From Acidovorax kalamii (GTDB lineage: Bacteria > Pseudomonadota > Gammaproteobacteria > Burkholderiales > Burkholderiaceae_C): DNA of 64,000 nt. Made by a program: the position numbers and the translations under genes. Position 1 is the stretch's first letter; every line of letters begins with the position of its first letter. The notes beneath the pieces were generated by a model. That model ran no database searches. It saw nothing but the letters and a program-made list of their open reading frames with translations, and was not told the origin of the DNA. Shown piece by piece: positions 24,288 to 33,146 of this stretch. The stretch is taken from assembly GCF_002245625.1 (NCBI RefSeq), contig NZ_NOIG01000004.1:879861-943860 (forward strand), written 5' to 3'.

Positions 24288-25520
24288 TCAGAACTGCCGC
24301 ATGCCCAGGCCGTCCAGCGGCACCTCGGGCGCGCGCTGTGCCATCAGGTCCGCCAGGGCCCGCGCGCTGCCGCAGGCCAGTGCCCAGCCACCCGCGCCGT
24401 GGCCGGTGTTGAGCCACAGGCCCGGCACGCCGCTGGCACCCACCACCGGGGCACCGTCGGGCAGCAGGGGGCGTGCGCCCCGCCAGACCTGCACGCCGGA
24501 CGAGAGCTGCGCACCGCCCGGGAACCAGTCGTTGAGCGTGCGGTACAGGCGCTGCAGCGTAGCGGCGTGGTGCTCGGCGTCGGCACCCGCCAGTTCGGCG
24601 CCGCCCGCAATGCGCACACGCTGGCCCAGGCGCGTGATGGAGATCTGCTGGGCCACATCCACCACGCTGCCCTGAGGGGCATGGGTGGATTCGCGCAGTG
24701 GGGCGCTAACGGAGTAGCCATACACCGCCGCCATGGGCAGGCGCATACCCAGCGCGGGCAGCAGCGCGGCCGAGGCCGTGCCGGCGCACAGCACCACGGC
24801 ATCAAAACGCCGCAGGTCGCTCTCGCCCTGCACCACCACGCCGACCGGGGTGGTCCCGATGCGATCGATGCGGGTGTTGAAGGCAAAGTGCACGCCCGAG
24901 CCCTGCGTGCCCTGGCGCAGCAGCTGCGCAAACAGGCGGCAGTTGCCAGCGCGGGCATCGGGCAGGTGGATGGCACCGGCCAGTGGCGCCTCGGGCGACA
25001 GGCCGGGCTCGATCTGGCGTGCGATGTCGGCATCCACTTCGCGCAGGGCCACGCCGCTGTCGCGCAGCACCTGCAGGGCGGGCTGGATCTGGGCGCGTTC
25101 TTGTTCCGTGCGCAGCAGCACCAGGCGGCCTACGCTGGCCTCAAAGTCGAGTTCGTGCCGTTGGGCCAGGGCCTGTAGCCGGCTTTGGCTGTATTGCGCC
25201 AGGCGCTCCAGCGCCGCCGCGGGGGCGCTGCTGGCGTGTGTGGCGCTGCGCCAGCGGCTGAGCCAGGCCCAGTTGGCCCGGCTCAGCCCGCCGGAAAGCC
25301 GCAGCGTGGCGTGTGGCCCCATCAGCCGCAGGGCGTGGCCGAATCCGGGCACTGCCCAGGGGCTGAGCAGGTGGGGGGCGAGCAGGCCTGCTGTGGCAAA
25401 GCTGGCTTCTTCTGCGGCGGCGCTGCGTTGTTCAAAAACGGTGACTTCGTGGCCGTCGCTGGCCAGCTCGTACGCGGTGGTGACGCCGACAATTCCGGCG
25501 CCCACGATGGCAATCTTCAT
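24288..25520 (-). CDS. FAD-dependent D-amino acid dehydrogenase (DadA-like)
   Basis: The 410-residue DAO-superfamily flavoprotein has an N-terminal Rossmann motif (MKIAIVGAGIVGVTTAYEL) and an acidic end of the second strand (VTVFEQR). The DadA-type C-terminus includes VWRGARPLLPDGAPVVGASG and LNTGHGAGGWALACGSARAL. DadA enzymes oxidise D-amino acids to keto acids and pass electrons to the respiratory chain. The ATG at 25520 is supported by the GxGxxG motif immediately after it. Immediately upstream lies repeat copy E and then the amidase gene on the same strand, 53 bases away, so they may be cotranscribed. Other glycine/D-amino-acid oxidases remain possible. Confidence 0.87.
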   Translation of the reverse strand: MKIAIVGAGIVGVTTAYELASDGHEVTVFEQRSAAAEEASFATAGLLAPHLLSPWAVPGFGHALRLMGPHATLRLSGGLSRANWAWLSRWRSATHASSAPAAALERLAQYSQSRLQALAQRHELDFEASVGRLVLLRTEQERAQIQPALQVLRDSGVALREVDADIARQIEPGLSPEAPLAGAIHLPDARAGNCRLFAQLLRQGTQGSGVHFAFNTRIDRIGTTPVGVVVQGESDLRRFDAVVLCAGTASAALLPALGMRLPMAAVYGYSVSAPLRESTHAPQGSVVDVAQQISITRLGQRVRIAGGAELAGADAEHHAATLQRLYRTLNDWFPGGAQLSSGVQVWRGARPLLPDGAPVVGASGVPGLWLNTGHGAGGWALACGSARALADLMAQRAPEVPLDGLGMRQF

Positions 25521-25532
25521 GAAATTTGGGTG

Positions 25533-25586
25533 TTTTTGGCCTCTTGCGCCTGTTGGTAAAGCGCGAGCAGCTATTATTTTTGTAGT
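25533..25586 (-). repeat. Dispersed AT-headed element, copy E (between amidase and dehydrogenase genes)
   Basis: On the minus strand it begins ACTACAAAAATAATAGC and continues TGCTCGCGCTTTACCAACAG and GCGCAAGAGGCCAAAAA. This copy is the clearest view of the shared pattern. It supplies the last codons and TAA of the amidase gene and ends 12 bases before the dehydrogenase ATG. Confidence 0.75.
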
Positions 25587-26929
25587 GTTTGTTCGATCTG
25601 CAGGCCCACGTTGAGCACGGTGTCGTCCCGCAAGGCCCCGTGCCAGACCATCAGGCCCACCGGGAGTTCCCCCGCTGCATGGCAAGGCAGCGACAGCGCG
25701 CAGCCGTCCAGCAGGTTGACCACGCTGGTGTTGCGCAGCAGCAGGTTGTTGACGCGGAAGAACTCGGCGTCGCGGGCGGCGTCCTGGGCCTTGTCCACGC
25801 CATCTGCGGGGGCGACATCGGCCAGCAGCGGTGCCAGGATGGGCACGGTGGGCGAGAGCAGGGCGTCGTAGGGCGCCATGTCGGCGAGCATGCGGGCGAT
25901 CCATTGCTCGCGCGCCTGCAGCAGGTCGATGTATTCCCAGGCCATCAGCGTGGCGCCTTTTTCGATGCGCATGCGCACGCGGGGGTCGTAGCGGTCGCCC
26001 GCGCGCTGCAGCAGCGCGCGGTGCCAGGCGTAGGCTTCGGGGGCGGCAAAACCATAGGCGGGCTGCTCCAACACGGCGGGCAGGTCGATGGTGTCGATCT
26101 GGGCGCCGGCCTGGCGCAAGGCTTCCACGCTGCGCTCAAAGGCGCGCGCCACGGTGGCATCCAGCCCGTCGAGGAAGAGGGTGGACGGCACCGCCAGCCG
26201 GTACTGCGACAGCGGCGCCAGGCTGCGCGTCACGCGCCGGGCGGCCAGCACCTCGTGCGCCACGATGGCATCGCGCACGGTACGCGTCATGGCGCAGGCA
26301 GTGTCCAGGGTGGTGGACAGCGGCACGGCGCCTGCAGTAGGAACCAGCCGGGCCGTGTTCTTGAAGCCTACGATGCCGTTGAGCGCTGCGGGAATGCGGA
26401 TGGAGCCCCCGGTGTCCGACCCCAGCCCGATGAACGCCGCCCCGGTGGCCACGGATACCCCCGCGCCAGAGGACGAGCCGCCCGGCACACGCGCTGCGCC
26501 GGGCAGCGCGCCGGAGCGCGCATCCCAGGCGGCGGGCGTGCCATGGTGCGGGTTCACGCCCACACCCGAAAAGGCGAACTCGACCATGTTCGTGCGGCCG
26601 ATCAGGCTGGCCCCGGCTGCGCGCAGGCGGGCGACTGCAGGACAGTCCTGGGTAGCGGCCGGTGCATCGGCCAGAACGGTGGAGCCTGCGGGCGTGGCCT
26701 GGCCTGCGATGTCGAACAGGTCCTTGACCGACACCGCCAGTCCCGCCAGGGGCAACTGGGCCAGGCCGGACTGCACCGCCGTGGTGCGTGCCTCGTCGAA
26801 CATTGTTCGTACAAAGCTGTGGGTGTTGGCGGGGGTCTGGGCGGCGCCGATGCAACGTTCCAGCTCGGCGGGCGCAGTGGTGGCGCCCTCCCGCAGTCGG
26901 TCGCGGGTGGTGATCAGGTCAGGCAGCAT
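25574..26929 (-). CDS. Amidase (amidase-signature family)
   Basis: The 451-residue enzyme belongs to the amidase-signature family (GatA-like), which hydrolyses amide bonds using a Ser-cisSer-Lys triad. Lys69 lies in [11 protein letters not shown], the Gly/Ser loop GGSSSGAG is at about 150-157, and the nucleophile Ser176 is in [10 protein letters not shown]. It is not part of a gatCAB locus, so it is likely a catabolic amidase of unknown substrate. The ATG at 26929 overlaps the divergent rpsB promoter region. Its last residues (EQTLQK) and stop are encoded by repeat copy E. It lies upstream of the D-amino-acid dehydrogenase gene in the same direction. Confidence 0.9.
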   Translation of the reverse strand: MLPDLITTRDRLREGATTAPAELERCIGAAQTPANTHSFVRTMFDEARTTAVQSGLAQLPLAGLAVSVKDLFDIAGQATPAGSTVLADAPAATQDCPAVARLRAAGASLIGRTNMVEFAFSGVGVNPHHGTPAAWDARSGALPGAARVPGGSSSGAGVSVATGAAFIGLGSDTGGSIRIPAALNGIVGFKNTARLVPTAGAVPLSTTLDTACAMTRTVRDAIVAHEVLAARRVTRSLAPLSQYRLAVPSTLFLDGLDATVARAFERSVEALRQAGAQIDTIDLPAVLEQPAYGFAAPEAYAWHRALLQRAGDRYDPRVRMRIEKGATLMAWEYIDLLQAREQWIARMLADMAPYDALLSPTVPILAPLLADVAPADGVDKAQDAARDAEFFRVNNLLLRNTSVVNLLDGCALSLPCHAAGELPVGLMVWHGALRDDTVLNVGLQIEQTLQK

Positions 26930-26933
26930 GGTG

Positions 26934-26942
26934 TGCTAGAAT
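26934..26942 (+). promoter_or_regulatory. Extended -10 promoter of rpsB
   Basis: TGCTAGAAT (26934-26942) is an extended -10 element. A good -35 at 17 bases is lacking, as expected for this promoter type. It predicts a leader of about 160 bases before rpsB and overlaps the start of the divergent amidase gene. Confidence 0.55.
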
Positions 26943-27038
26943 CTTTGGGTTTTGCTGGGAGCAGCGACGCAGGCGGTGCATGCATCGCAGGTGTGGCGGC
27001 TGTCACAAAGCCAATCGCAAAGCAGCCCTGTCAAGGTG

Positions 27039-27070
27039 TTGCGGCATCCGTGAAGAACACGGCGCCGCAA
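27039..27070 (+). promoter_or_regulatory. Structured rpsB leader (candidate S2 autoregulatory site)
   Basis: Two stacked stems are perfect: TTGCGGC (27039-27045) with GCCGCAA (27064-27070), and inside it CCGTG (27048-27052) with CACGG (27058-27062) around loop AAGAA. It ends 41 bases before the rpsB ATG. In other bacteria S2 represses its own operon through leader structure; whether this one does so is inference. Confidence 0.45.
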
Positions 27071-27111
27071 GTATTGGGGCTGATTTTAGACCTAACCTTT
27101 GGAGTATTTTT

Positions 27112-27864
27112 ATGTCCGTTACCATGCGCGAAATGCTGGAAGCCGGTGTCCACTTCGGTCACCAAACCCGCTTCTGGAACCCCAAGATGGCCCCCTACAT
27201 CTTCGGCCATCGCAACAAGATTCACATCATCAACCTGGAAAAGTCGCTGCCACTGTTCCAGGAGGCACAAAAGTTCGCCAAGCAACTGGCTGCCAACCGC
27301 GGCACGATCCTGATGGTCGGCACGAAGCGTCAAGCCCGTGAAATCCTGGCCACCGAAGCGCAACGCGCTGGCGTGCCTTTCGTGGACCAGCGCTGGCTGG
27401 GCGGCATGCTGACGAACTTCAAGACCGTGAAGACCTCGATCAAGCGCCTGAAGGACATGAAGGCTCAGCAAGAAGCTGGCCTCGACAGCCTGAGCAAGAA
27501 GGAGCAACTGACGTTCTCCCGCGAAATCGAAAAGCTCGAAAAGGACATCGGCGGCATCCAGGACATGGCTGCTCTGCCCGACGCCATCTTCATCATCGAC
27601 GTGGGCTTCCACAAGATCGCCGTGGCCGAAGCCAAGAAGCTGGGCATCCCGCTGATCGGTGTGGTTGATACCAACCACTCGCCCGAAGGCATCGACTATG
27701 TGATCCCCGGCAACGACGACTCGGCCAAGGCTGTGACGCTGTACGCCCGTGGCATCGCTGACGCGATCATCGAAGGCCGTGCCAACGCCGTGAACGAAGT
27801 CGTGAAGGCTGCCGCTGGCGAGAGCACCGACGAATTCGTGGAAGTGCAAGAAGCCGCTGCCTGA
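27112..27864 (+). CDS. rpsB: 30S ribosomal protein S2
   Basis: The 250-residue protein matches S2 throughout: [22 protein letters not shown] at the N-terminus, [16 protein letters not shown], and [20 protein letters not shown]2 joins the small ribosomal subunit late and is needed to bind S1. The ATG at 27112 follows GGAGTATTTTT. It is the first gene of the rpsB-tsf-pyrH-frr cluster. Codon use is strongly biased, as expected for a highly expressed gene. A terminator-like hairpin follows before tsf. Confidence 0.99.
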   Translation: MSVTMREMLEAGVHFGHQTRFWNPKMAPYIFGHRNKIHIINLEKSLPLFQEAQKFAKQLAANRGTILMVGTKRQAREILATEAQRAGVPFVDQRWLGGMLTNFKTVKTSIKRLKDMKAQQEAGLDSLSKKEQLTFSREIEKLEKDIGGIQDMAALPDAIFIIDVGFHKIAVAEAKKLGIPLIGVVDTNHSPEGIDYVIPGNDDSAKAVTLYARGIADAIIEGRANAVNEVVKAAAGESTDEFVEVQEAAA

Positions 27865-27898
27865 GCGCCCGGCTGCGCGATCCGTCGCGAACAAAAGC

Positions 27899-27926
27899 GG
27901 GGCCCCTGGTGAGCCCCCTTTTTTTT
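27899..27926 (+). terminator. Terminator/attenuator between rpsB and tsf
   Basis: GGGGC (27899-27903) and GCCCC (27913-27917) form a stem followed, after one C, by eight T (27919-27926). It lies 35 bases after the rpsB stop and probably ends part of the transcripts, lowering downstream gene dosage. Confidence 0.75.
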
Positions 27927-27970
27927 AGCCCGAATCTGAACCCATTGAACTGAATACTGAAGGAATAAAG

Positions 27971-28900
27971 ATGGCTGCAATTACCGCAAGCATGGTGGCT
28001 GAACTGCGTGGCAAGACCGACGCTCCCATGATGGAATGCAAGAAGGCGCTGACCGAAGCCGATGGCGACATGGCCAAGGCCGAAGAGCTGCTGCGCGTCA
28101 AGCTCGGCACGAAGGCTGGCAAGGCCGCCTCACGCGTGACGGCTGAAGGCGTGGTCGCCAGCTTCATCAGCGGCAACGTGGGTGCCCTGATCGAAGTCAA
28201 CAGCGAAACCGACTTCGTTTCCAAGAACGACAGCTTCATCGCCATGGCCAATGCCGCTGCCAAGCTGGTCGCTGAGCACAACCCTGCCGACATCGACGCC
28301 TTGGGCGCCCTGGCCTACGAGCAGGACAGCTTCGGCCCCACGCTGGAAGACGTGCGCAAGGGCCTGATCGGCAAGATCGGCGAGAACATGTCGTTCCGCC
28401 GCTTCAAGCGCTTCAGCGGCTCCAACCTGGCTGCCTACCTGCACGGTTCGCGCATCGGTGTGGTCGTCGAGTTCGACGGTGACGCCACCGCCGCCAAGGA
28501 TGTGGCCATGCACGTGGCCGCCATGAAGCCCGTGGCCCTGACCAGCGCCGACGTGCCTGCCGACCTGATCGCCAAGGAGCGCTCGGTGGCCGAAGGCAAG
28601 GCCGACGAAGCCAACAAGGAACTAGTGGCCGCTGGCAAGCCTGCGCAGAGCGCCGAAATCACGGCCAAGCGCATTGACGGCGCCGTGCAGAAGTATCTGA
28701 AGGAAGTCTCGTTGGCCGACCAGGTCTTCGTGAAGGCTGCCGACGGCAAGCAAACCGTGGCCCAGATGCTCAAGGCTGCCAACACCAACGTGAAGGGCTT
28801 CACCCTCTACGTGGTGGGCGAAGGCATCGAGAAGAAGGCTGACGACTTCGCTGCCGAAGTGGCTGCCCAGGTGGCTGCCGCCAAGGCCGCTGCTGCCTGA
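27971..28900 (+). CDS. tsf: Translation elongation factor Ts
   Basis: EF-Ts recycles EF-Tu by exchanging GDP for GTP. The 309-residue protein has the N-terminal UBA-like domain ([19 protein letters not shown], residues 9-27) and the core motif [13 protein letters not shown] that contacts EF-Tu. The C-terminal dimerisation region includes [21 protein letters not shown]. The ATG follows AAGGAATAAAG. It lies 106 bases after rpsB and upstream of pyrH on the same strand, the usual order. The Ala-rich C-terminus ([13 protein letters not shown]) is common in this group. Confidence 0.99.
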   Translation: MAAITASMVAELRGKTDAPMMECKKALTEADGDMAKAEELLRVKLGTKAGKAASRVTAEGVVASFISGNVGALIEVNSETDFVSKNDSFIAMANAAAKLVAEHNPADIDALGALAYEQDSFGPTLEDVRKGLIGKIGENMSFRRFKRFSGSNLAAYLHGSRIGVVVEFDGDATAAKDVAMHVAAMKPVALTSADVPADLIAKERSVAEGKADEANKELVAAGKPAQSAEITAKRIDGAVQKYLKEVSLADQVFVKAADGKQTVAQMLKAANTNVKGFTLYVVGEGIEKKADDFAAEVAAQVAAAKAAAA

Positions 28901-28966
28901 TCGGCTGCACCGCAGCCCCGTCCCCCACTTTTTTTACCGCCGTACCTGCCTTTGGAGAAATCACCC

Positions 28967-29689
28967 ATGTCCCACGCTGCACCAGCCCACAAGCGCATCC
29001 TGCTCAAGCTGTCTGGTGAGGCGCTGATGGGGGATGACGCCTTTGGCATCAACCGCGCCACCATCGTTCGCATGGTGGAGGAGATCGCCGAAGTCACCCG
29101 TCTGGGTGTGCAGGTGGCGGTGGTGATCGGTGGGGGCAATATTTTCCGTGGTGTCGCGGGCGGCTCGGTCGGCATGGACCGGGCCACCGCCGACTACATG
29201 GGCATGCTGGCCACCGTGATGAACGCGCTGGCCCTGGCCGATGCCATGGACAAGCAAGGCCTGGTGGCCCGTGTGATGTCCGCCATCGCCATCGAGCAGG
29301 TGGTTGAGCCCTATGTGCGCCCCAAGGCCTTGCAGTACCTCGAAGAGGGCAAGGTGGTTGTGTTTGCCGCTGGCACGGGCAACCCTTTCTTCACCACGGA
29401 CACGGCAGCAGCCCTGCGCGGTGCCGAGATCGGCGCCGAGCTGGTGCTCAAGGCCACCAAGGTGGACGGCGTTTATACTGCCGACCCCCAGAAGGACCCC
29501 ACGGCCACGCGCTATACAAAGCTCAGCTTTGACGAGGCCATGTCCCGCAATCTGGGCATTATGGATGCGACCGCCTTTGCCCTGTGCCGCGACCAGAAGC
29601 TGCCGGTGAAGGTGTTTTCCATCATCAAGCACGGCGCCCTGAAGCGCGTGGTGATGGGCGAAGACGAAGGTACGCTGGTTTACGCTTGA
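28967..29689 (+). CDS. pyrH: UMP kinase
   Basis: The hexameric bacterial UMP kinase phosphorylates UMP to UDP for pyrimidine nucleotide synthesis. The 240-residue product contains [29 protein letters not shown] (phosphate-binding loop), [20 protein letters not shown], and [27 protein letters not shown]. The start was set at ATG 28967, which follows TTGGAGAAATCACCC; an earlier in-frame GTG or ATG is not needed. It sits 66 bases after tsf and 49 before frr, in the conserved gene cluster. Confidence 0.98.
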   Translation: MSHAAPAHKRILLKLSGEALMGDDAFGINRATIVRMVEEIAEVTRLGVQVAVVIGGGNIFRGVAGGSVGMDRATADYMGMLATVMNALALADAMDKQGLVARVMSAIAIEQVVEPYVRPKALQYLEEGKVVVFAAGTGNPFFTTDTAAALRGAEIGAELVLKATKVDGVYTADPQKDPTATRYTKLSFDEAMSRNLGIMDATAFALCRDQKLPVKVFSIIKHGALKRVVMGEDEGTLVYA

Positions 29690-29738
29690 CCACGATGGAT
29701 GGGCCTGCACCGGATGCAGGCTGGCCGCAGGAGAAAAC

Positions 29739-30299
29739 ATGACGATTGCCGACATCAAGAAAACCGCAGAGACCAAGATGGACCAGTCCATCACGGCCTT
29801 CAAGAACAACCTGCAGAAGATCCGTACGGGCCGCGCCAACCCAGCACTGCTCGACACGGTGCAGGTGGAGTATTACGGCTCCCTGGTGCCCCTCTCCCAG
29901 GTGGCCAATGTGGCTCTCATCGATTCGCGCACTATCAGCGTGCAGCCCTGGGAAAAGGGCATGGGCGCCAAGATCGAAAAGGCCATCCGCGAGAGCGACC
30001 TGGGTCTGAACCCGGCCTCCATGGGCGACCTGATCCGCGTGCCCATGCCCCCCATGAGCGAAGAGCGCCGCAAGGAAATGACCAAGCTCGCGCGCAACGA
30101 GGGCGAGAGCGCCAAGATTGCCGTGCGCAACCTGCGCCGCGACGCGAACGAATCCGTCAAGAAGCTGGTCAAGGACAAGCTGGCATCCGAAGACGACCAG
30201 AAGCGCGCCGAAACCGACGTGCAGAAGTTCACCGACAAGCACATCGCCGAAATCGATGCGCTGGTGGCCGCCAAAGAGCAGGAAATCATGGCGGTTTAA
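29739..30299 (+). CDS. frr: Ribosome recycling factor
   Basis: RRF, with EF-G, splits post-termination ribosomes. The 186-residue product has the full-length three-helix-bundle pattern: [26 protein letters not shown] at the start, [16 protein letters not shown] in the small domain, and [33 protein letters not shown]. The ATG at 29739 follows GCAGGAGAAAAC. It lies between pyrH and uppS, in the standard order. Confidence 0.99.
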   Translation: MTIADIKKTAETKMDQSITAFKNNLQKIRTGRANPALLDTVQVEYYGSLVPLSQVANVALIDSRTISVQPWEKGMGAKIEKAIRESDLGLNPASMGDLIRVPMPPMSEERRKEMTKLARNEGESAKIAVRNLRRDANESVKKLVKDKLASEDDQKRAETDVQKFTDKHIAEIDALVAAKEQEIMAV

Positions 30300-30322
30300 G
30301 CCCCCAGGGCTTGATCGTTCCC

Positions 30323-31054
30323 ATGTCTGTTTCTCCGGTGGTGCCACACCACATTGCCATCGTCATGGATGGCAACGGCCGCTGGGCCAAGCGCCGCCTT
30401 CTGCCGCGCCTGGCGGGCCACAAGCAAGGGGTTGACTCGCTGCGCCGCTGTGTGCGCGCCTGCGCTGAGCGCGGCGTGGGCGTGTTGACCGTTTTTGCGT
30501 TCTCTTCAGAGAACTGGAATCGCCCTGTCGACGAGGTGTCGGGCCTCATGGAACTGCTCGCGCTGGCGCTGGGCCGTGAAGTGCCGCAGCTCAAGAAAGA
30601 CGGCGTGCGTCTGTACTTTGTGGGTGAGCGTGCGGGTCTCTCGCAGAAAGTCCGCGAGGGGCTGGCGCAGGCAGAAGCCGCCACGGCCGAAAACACGCGC
30701 CTGGTGCTCAATGTGTGTTTCAACTACGGCGGTCGCTGGGACATTGCCCAGGCGGCAGCGTCACTGGCGGCGCGCGGCGAGCCCATCACCGAGGCCAGCC
30801 TGCACGGGGCGATGGGCATGTCCCATGTGCCCGACCCGGACCTGGTGATCCGCACCGGCGGCGAAATGCGGATCAGCAACTTCCTGCTGTGGCAATCTGC
30901 GTACGCCGAGTTTGTGTTCAGTGACCGGCTGTGGCCGGACTTCGATGAGTCGGCGCTGGACGAGGCGATTGCCGCCTTCGGCAGCCGCGAGCGCCGTTTT
31001 GGCAAAACTTCCGAACAGATCCTGTCCGCGCATCCCGATCCGATGCCGGGCTGA
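30323..31054 (+). CDS. uppS: Undecaprenyl diphosphate synthase (isoprenyl transferase)
   Basis: This cis-prenyltransferase adds isoprene units to farnesyl diphosphate to make the C55 carrier lipid for peptidoglycan and O-antigen. The 243-residue protein has the catalytic MDGNGRWAKRR motif (residues 15-25), FAFSSENWNRP, and the C-terminal RTGGEMRISNFLLWQSAYAE. The reading frame is open far upstream; ATG 30323 is chosen because the conserved HHIAIVMDGNGRWA block follows immediately. It lies 23 bases after frr and 30 before cdsA. Confidence 0.98.
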   Translation: MSVSPVVPHHIAIVMDGNGRWAKRRLLPRLAGHKQGVDSLRRCVRACAERGVGVLTVFAFSSENWNRPVDEVSGLMELLALALGREVPQLKKDGVRLYFVGERAGLSQKVREGLAQAEAATAENTRLVLNVCFNYGGRWDIAQAAASLAARGEPITEASLHGAMGMSHVPDPDLVIRTGGEMRISNFLLWQSAYAEFVFSDRLWPDFDESALDEAIAAFGSRERRFGKTSEQILSAHPDPMPG

Positions 31055-31084
31055 GAACCCCAGCAGGTTCTTCTGAAAGGCCCC

Positions 31085-31939
31085 ATGCTCAAACAGCGTG
31101 TCATCACCGCCCTTGTCCTGCTGGTCATCCTGCTGCCAGCACTTTTTTATCCCTCCACCGTACCCTTTGCTGTGGTGGTGCTGGTGCTCATGGCCGCTGG
31201 TGCGTGGGAGTGGGGCCGCCTGAGCGGGCTGGGCCAGGCAGGCTCAGTGGCTGTGGGGGCTGTCTGCACGGCATTGTGCGCGGGGTCCTGGGCGCTGGGC
31301 TGGGTGGATCGCCCGCTGACGGCGCTGTGGGTCGCAGGGGGCGGGCTCTGGGTGCTGGCGGCTGCATGGCTGCTCCAGGCCGGCGTGCCGGGCTGGCCCC
31401 GCATTCCAGCCGGTGTGCGCCTTGTTGCCGGGGTGCTGGCCCTGTGGCTCGCCTGGCTGGCGGTGGTGCAGGCGCGCAACGTCGGGATCAACTTTTTGCT
31501 GTCGGTGCTGCTGCTGGTGTGGGTGGCCGACATCTTTGCCTACTTTGCGGGTCGTGCGTTTGGCCTGCGCTTCACCAAGGGCAAGCTGGCCCCCTCCATC
31601 AGCCCGGGCAAAAGCTGGGAAGGCGTGTGGGGCGGGCTGGCGGGTGTGGTGGTCATGGCCTTCGCCTGGGTGGCAGCCGACGCTCACTGGCAGGCCCTGG
31701 TGCCCAGCTTCTACAGCCGCATGGCGCAGCAGGGCTGGTGGCTGCTGGTGGTTGCGGCCTTGTTCATGGTGGCCATGAGCGTGTCCGGCGACCTGGTGGA
31801 ATCGCTCATCAAGCGCAGCGCCGGGGTCAAGGACAGCAGTGGCCTGCTGCCAGGGCACGGTGGTGTTCTCGACCGCGTGGACGCCCTGTTGCCAACCTTG
31901 CCCCTGGCCATGATGCTCACGCGCCTCACGACCCCATGA
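31085..31939 (+). CDS. cdsA: Phosphatidate cytidylyltransferase
   Basis: CdsA makes CDP-diacylglycerol, the branch-point precursor of phospholipids. The 284-residue membrane protein has about eight helices and the C-terminal signature SGDLVESLIKRSAGVKDSSG followed by LLPGHGGVLDRVDALL. The ATG at 31085 follows GAAAGGCCCC. The TGA overlaps the dxr ATG by four bases (ATGA), showing coupling to isoprenoid synthesis in this cluster. Confidence 0.98.
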   Translation: MLKQRVITALVLLVILLPALFYPSTVPFAVVVLVLMAAGAWEWGRLSGLGQAGSVAVGAVCTALCAGSWALGWVDRPLTALWVAGGGLWVLAAAWLLQAGVPGWPRIPAGVRLVAGVLALWLAWLAVVQARNVGINFLLSVLLLVWVADIFAYFAGRAFGLRFTKGKLAPSISPGKSWEGVWGGLAGVVVMAFAWVAADAHWQALVPSFYSRMAQQGWWLLVVAALFMVAMSVSGDLVESLIKRSAGVKDSSGLLPGHGGVLDRVDALLPTLPLAMMLTRLTTP

Positions 31940-33117
31940 TGAAACAAAAAATCACCGTCCTCGGCTCTACCGGCTCCATCGGCACCAGCACCCTCGATGT
32001 GGTGGCGCGCCACCCGGATCGTTTTGAGGTGTTTGCACTGAGTGCGGCCACCCAAGTGGATGTGCTGCTGGCCCAGTGCGCGCAGTTCCGGCCTCGTTAT
32101 GCGGTGATGGCCAGTGCGCCCCATGCGCAGCTGTTGGCTGAAAAAATCAAGGAAAACAGCCTGCCTACGCGCGTCCTGTTTGAGGTTGATGCTATTGAAA
32201 ATATAGCATTACATCCTGATGTGGATGCCGTCATGGCCGCCATCGTCGGGGCTGCCGGTCTGGCGCCTTGTCTGGCTGCGGCCCGTGCGGGCAAGCGATT
32301 GTTGCTGGCCAACAAGGAGGCGCTGGTGGTGGGCGGTGGCTTGTTCATGCAGACGGTGCGCCAGGGCGGCGCCACGCTGCTGCCCATCGACAGCGAGCAT
32401 TCCGCCATCTTCCAGTGCCTGCCCGAGGATCCGTCCACCTGGCCCGACCGGGTGGACAGTATTTTGCTCACGGCATCCGGCGGGCCTTTCCGCCAGCGTG
32501 ACCCTGCGACCCTGGCCGAGATCACTCCGGCCCAGGCCTGCGCACACCCCAACTTTTCGATGGGCCGCAAGATCTCGGTCGATTCGGCGACCATGATGAA
32601 CAAGGCGCTGGAGGTGATCGAGGCGCGGTGGCTGTTTGACCTGCACCCGGACCAGATCAAGGTGGTGATCCATCCGCAGCAGATCATCCATTCGATGGTG
32701 CAGTTCAAGGACGCATCCATCCTCGCGCAGCTGGGCACGCCGGACATGCGCGTGCCCATCGCCTGTGGCCTGGCCTGGCCTGAGCGCATTGCCAGCGGTG
32801 CCAGCAGGCTGGATTTCTCGACGCTGAGCGCGCTGGCGTTCGAAGAGGCCGACGCCATCCGTTTCCCGGGCCTGCATCTTTCGTGGCAGGCGCTGAAGGC
32901 GGCCGAGGGCACGACCGCCGTGCTGAACGCCGCCAATGAAGTGGCCGTGGGGGCATTTTTGTCCGGGCGCCTGCGGTTTGATCACATTCATGCGGTCAAC
33001 CTTGCAACTTTGGAGGCCGTGATGCCCTCCAAGCCGGATTCGCTCGAAGCCCTGCTGGATCTGGACACCCAGGCCCGCAGCGCTGCAGAGCATGCCGCAG
33101 GCCGATTGGCGGCCTGA
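31936..33117 (+). CDS. dxr: 1-deoxy-D-xylulose 5-phosphate reductoisomerase
   Basis: Dxr converts DXP to methylerythritol phosphate, the first committed step of the MEP isoprenoid pathway that feeds UppS. The 393-residue protein shows the NADPH motif ITVLGSTGSIGTSTLDVV, the LLANKEALVVGG motif, SEHSAIFQCL, the flexible loop HPNFSMGRKISVDSATMMNKALE, and NAANEVAV. It starts in an ATGATG, with the first ATG overlapping the cdsA stop. Codons 86-101 (DAIENIALHPDVDAVM) lie in an AT-rich segment resembling the dispersed element (copy F). Confidence 0.98.
   Translation: MMKQKITVLGSTGSIGTSTLDVVARHPDRFEVFALSAATQVDVLLAQCAQFRPRYAVMASAPHAQLLAEKIKENSLPTRVLFEVDAIENIALHPDVDAVMAAIVGAAGLAPCLAAARAGKRLLLANKEALVVGGGLFMQTVRQGGATLLPIDSEHSAIFQCLPEDPSTWPDRVDSILLTASGGPFRQRDPATLAEITPAQACAHPNFSMGRKISVDSATMMNKALEVIEARWLFDLHPDQIKVVIHPQQIIHSMVQFKDASILAQLGTPDMRVPIACGLAWPERIASGASRLDFSTLSALAFEEADAIRFPGLHLSWQALKAAEGTTAVLNAANEVAVGAFLSGRLRFDHIHAVNLATLEAVMPSKPDSLEALLDLDTQARSAAEHAAGRLAA
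32191..32238 (+). repeat. Possible dispersed AT-headed element, copy F (inside dxr), degenerate
   Basis: GCTATTGAAAATATAGC is followed by ATTACATCCTGATGTGGATG and, nearby, ATGGCC. The AT-rich head matches the family; the rest is weak and two bases out of register. It stands out from the surrounding GC-rich coding DNA. Confidence 0.35.
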
Positions 33118-33146
33118 GCCCTCCCGACCCACGGAACCATTTCGCC

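Noticed and set aside
28904-28935. Terminator between tsf and pyrH
   Set aside because: GGCTGC-ACC-GCAGCC is followed by a T-run only after about ten bases, too far for a normal intrinsic terminator.
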